A DNA stretch of 64,000 nt. Origin: Microbacterium sp. XT11 (GTDB taxonomy: Bacteria; Actinomycetota; Actinomycetes; Actinomycetales; Microbacteriaceae). The notes beneath the pieces are model-generated. The model saw only the letters and a list, made by a program, of their open reading frames with translations, was not told where the DNA came from and searched no databases. The position numbers were made by a program, and so were the translations under genes. This document shows positions 63,917-64,000 of the stretch, in pieces (within the stretch, counting starts at the first letter, position 1; every line of letters starts with the position of its first letter). Where the stretch lies: NCBI RefSeq assembly GCF_001513675.1, contig NZ_CP013859.1, positions 3,101,081 to 3,165,080 on the forward strand, written 5' to 3'.

Positions 63917-64000
63917 TCAGTGCGAGCTCGGCACGGGAAGCACGCCGGCTTCCTCGAGCACCGTGAGCACCGTGTCGTGCTGGTTGAAGGCGTACAGGTG
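63917..64000 (-). CDS. metF: Probable methylenetetrahydrofolate reductase, C-terminal end (partial)
   Basis: A minus-strand frame enters from the window edge and stops TGA at 63919-63917. It ends HLYAFNQHDTVLTVLEEAGV LPVPSSH, resembling the LHxYTxN... end of MetF. The position just before metE supports this, as metF-metE pairs are common. Identity rests on 27 residues and on context. Confidence 0.6.
   Translation of the reverse strand, partial: HLYAFNQHDTVLTVLEEAGVLPVPSSH

Overview
The window is chromosomal DNA of a high-GC actinobacterium, most likely Microbacteriaceae and probably Microbacterium. The signs are roughly 70% GC, a 16S-23S-5S rRNA operon with no tRNA in its spacer, a DUF222/HNH ('13E12-type') protein, PriA in place of HisA, a LysM gene divergent from lexA, and repeated leaderless gene starts in which a -10 box lies 6-8 nt before the start codon. 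Assignments come from reading protein motifs by eye; no database search was possible.

Layout. 1-0.84 kb: a scar in which the 5' end of an RDD membrane-protein gene is joined to the 3' end of a large serine recombinase, next to tRNA-Pro(GGG). 0.9-4.5 kb (+): a GNAT acetyltransferase, two unknown proteins, an S4 RNA-binding protein and a DUF222/HNH protein with a LexA-like site at its promoter. 4.5-21.1 kb (-): one long, tightly overlapped housekeeping run (read from high to low coordinates): TPR-like protein, HAD phosphatase, small protein, tlyA, nadK, recN, pyrG, a Nudix gene, xerD, parA, scpA, scpB, rluB, tyrA, cmk, der and a Nudix-NYN fusion. 21.1-26.9 kb (-): the rRNA operon with three candidate tandem promoters and a long hairpin terminator.

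27-32.5 kb: a CoA-transferase, DUF4184 protein, tyrS, a SatD-family gene with a membrane partner, and a divergent DUF1349-like gene. 32.5-39.4 kb (-): argCJBDFH, preceded by a candidate leaderless, arginine-rich leader peptide. 39.4-42.5 kb (-): a thiE-thiD-tenA triple fusion and thiM behind a TPP riboswitch. 42.6-46.1 kb (-): pheST. 46.2-49.5 kb (-): a glutamate-type ABC importer (ATPase, binding lipoprotein, two permeases) whose promoter carries three 11-bp-spaced half-sites of GlnR/OmpR type. 49.9-52.9 kb (-): a response regulator, histidine kinase and TAXI lipoprotein with no TRAP permease.

53-64 kb: an RNA methyltransferase; infC-rpmI-rplT with an apparent ATC start for infC and a structured leader; a DUF1844 protein; an SseB-like protein with a histidine-rich N-terminus; hisC-hisB-hisH-priA; divergent LysM and lexA genes with several LexA-like operators; a 16-bp tandem repeat and a shared terminator; metE; and the end of a probable metF.

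The most interesting points are the arginine leader peptide upstream of argC, LexA-like sites shared between lexA/LysM and the distant HNH gene, the GlnR-type repeats upstream of the glutamate importer, and the TAXI lipoprotein encoded with a two-component system but without a transporter.
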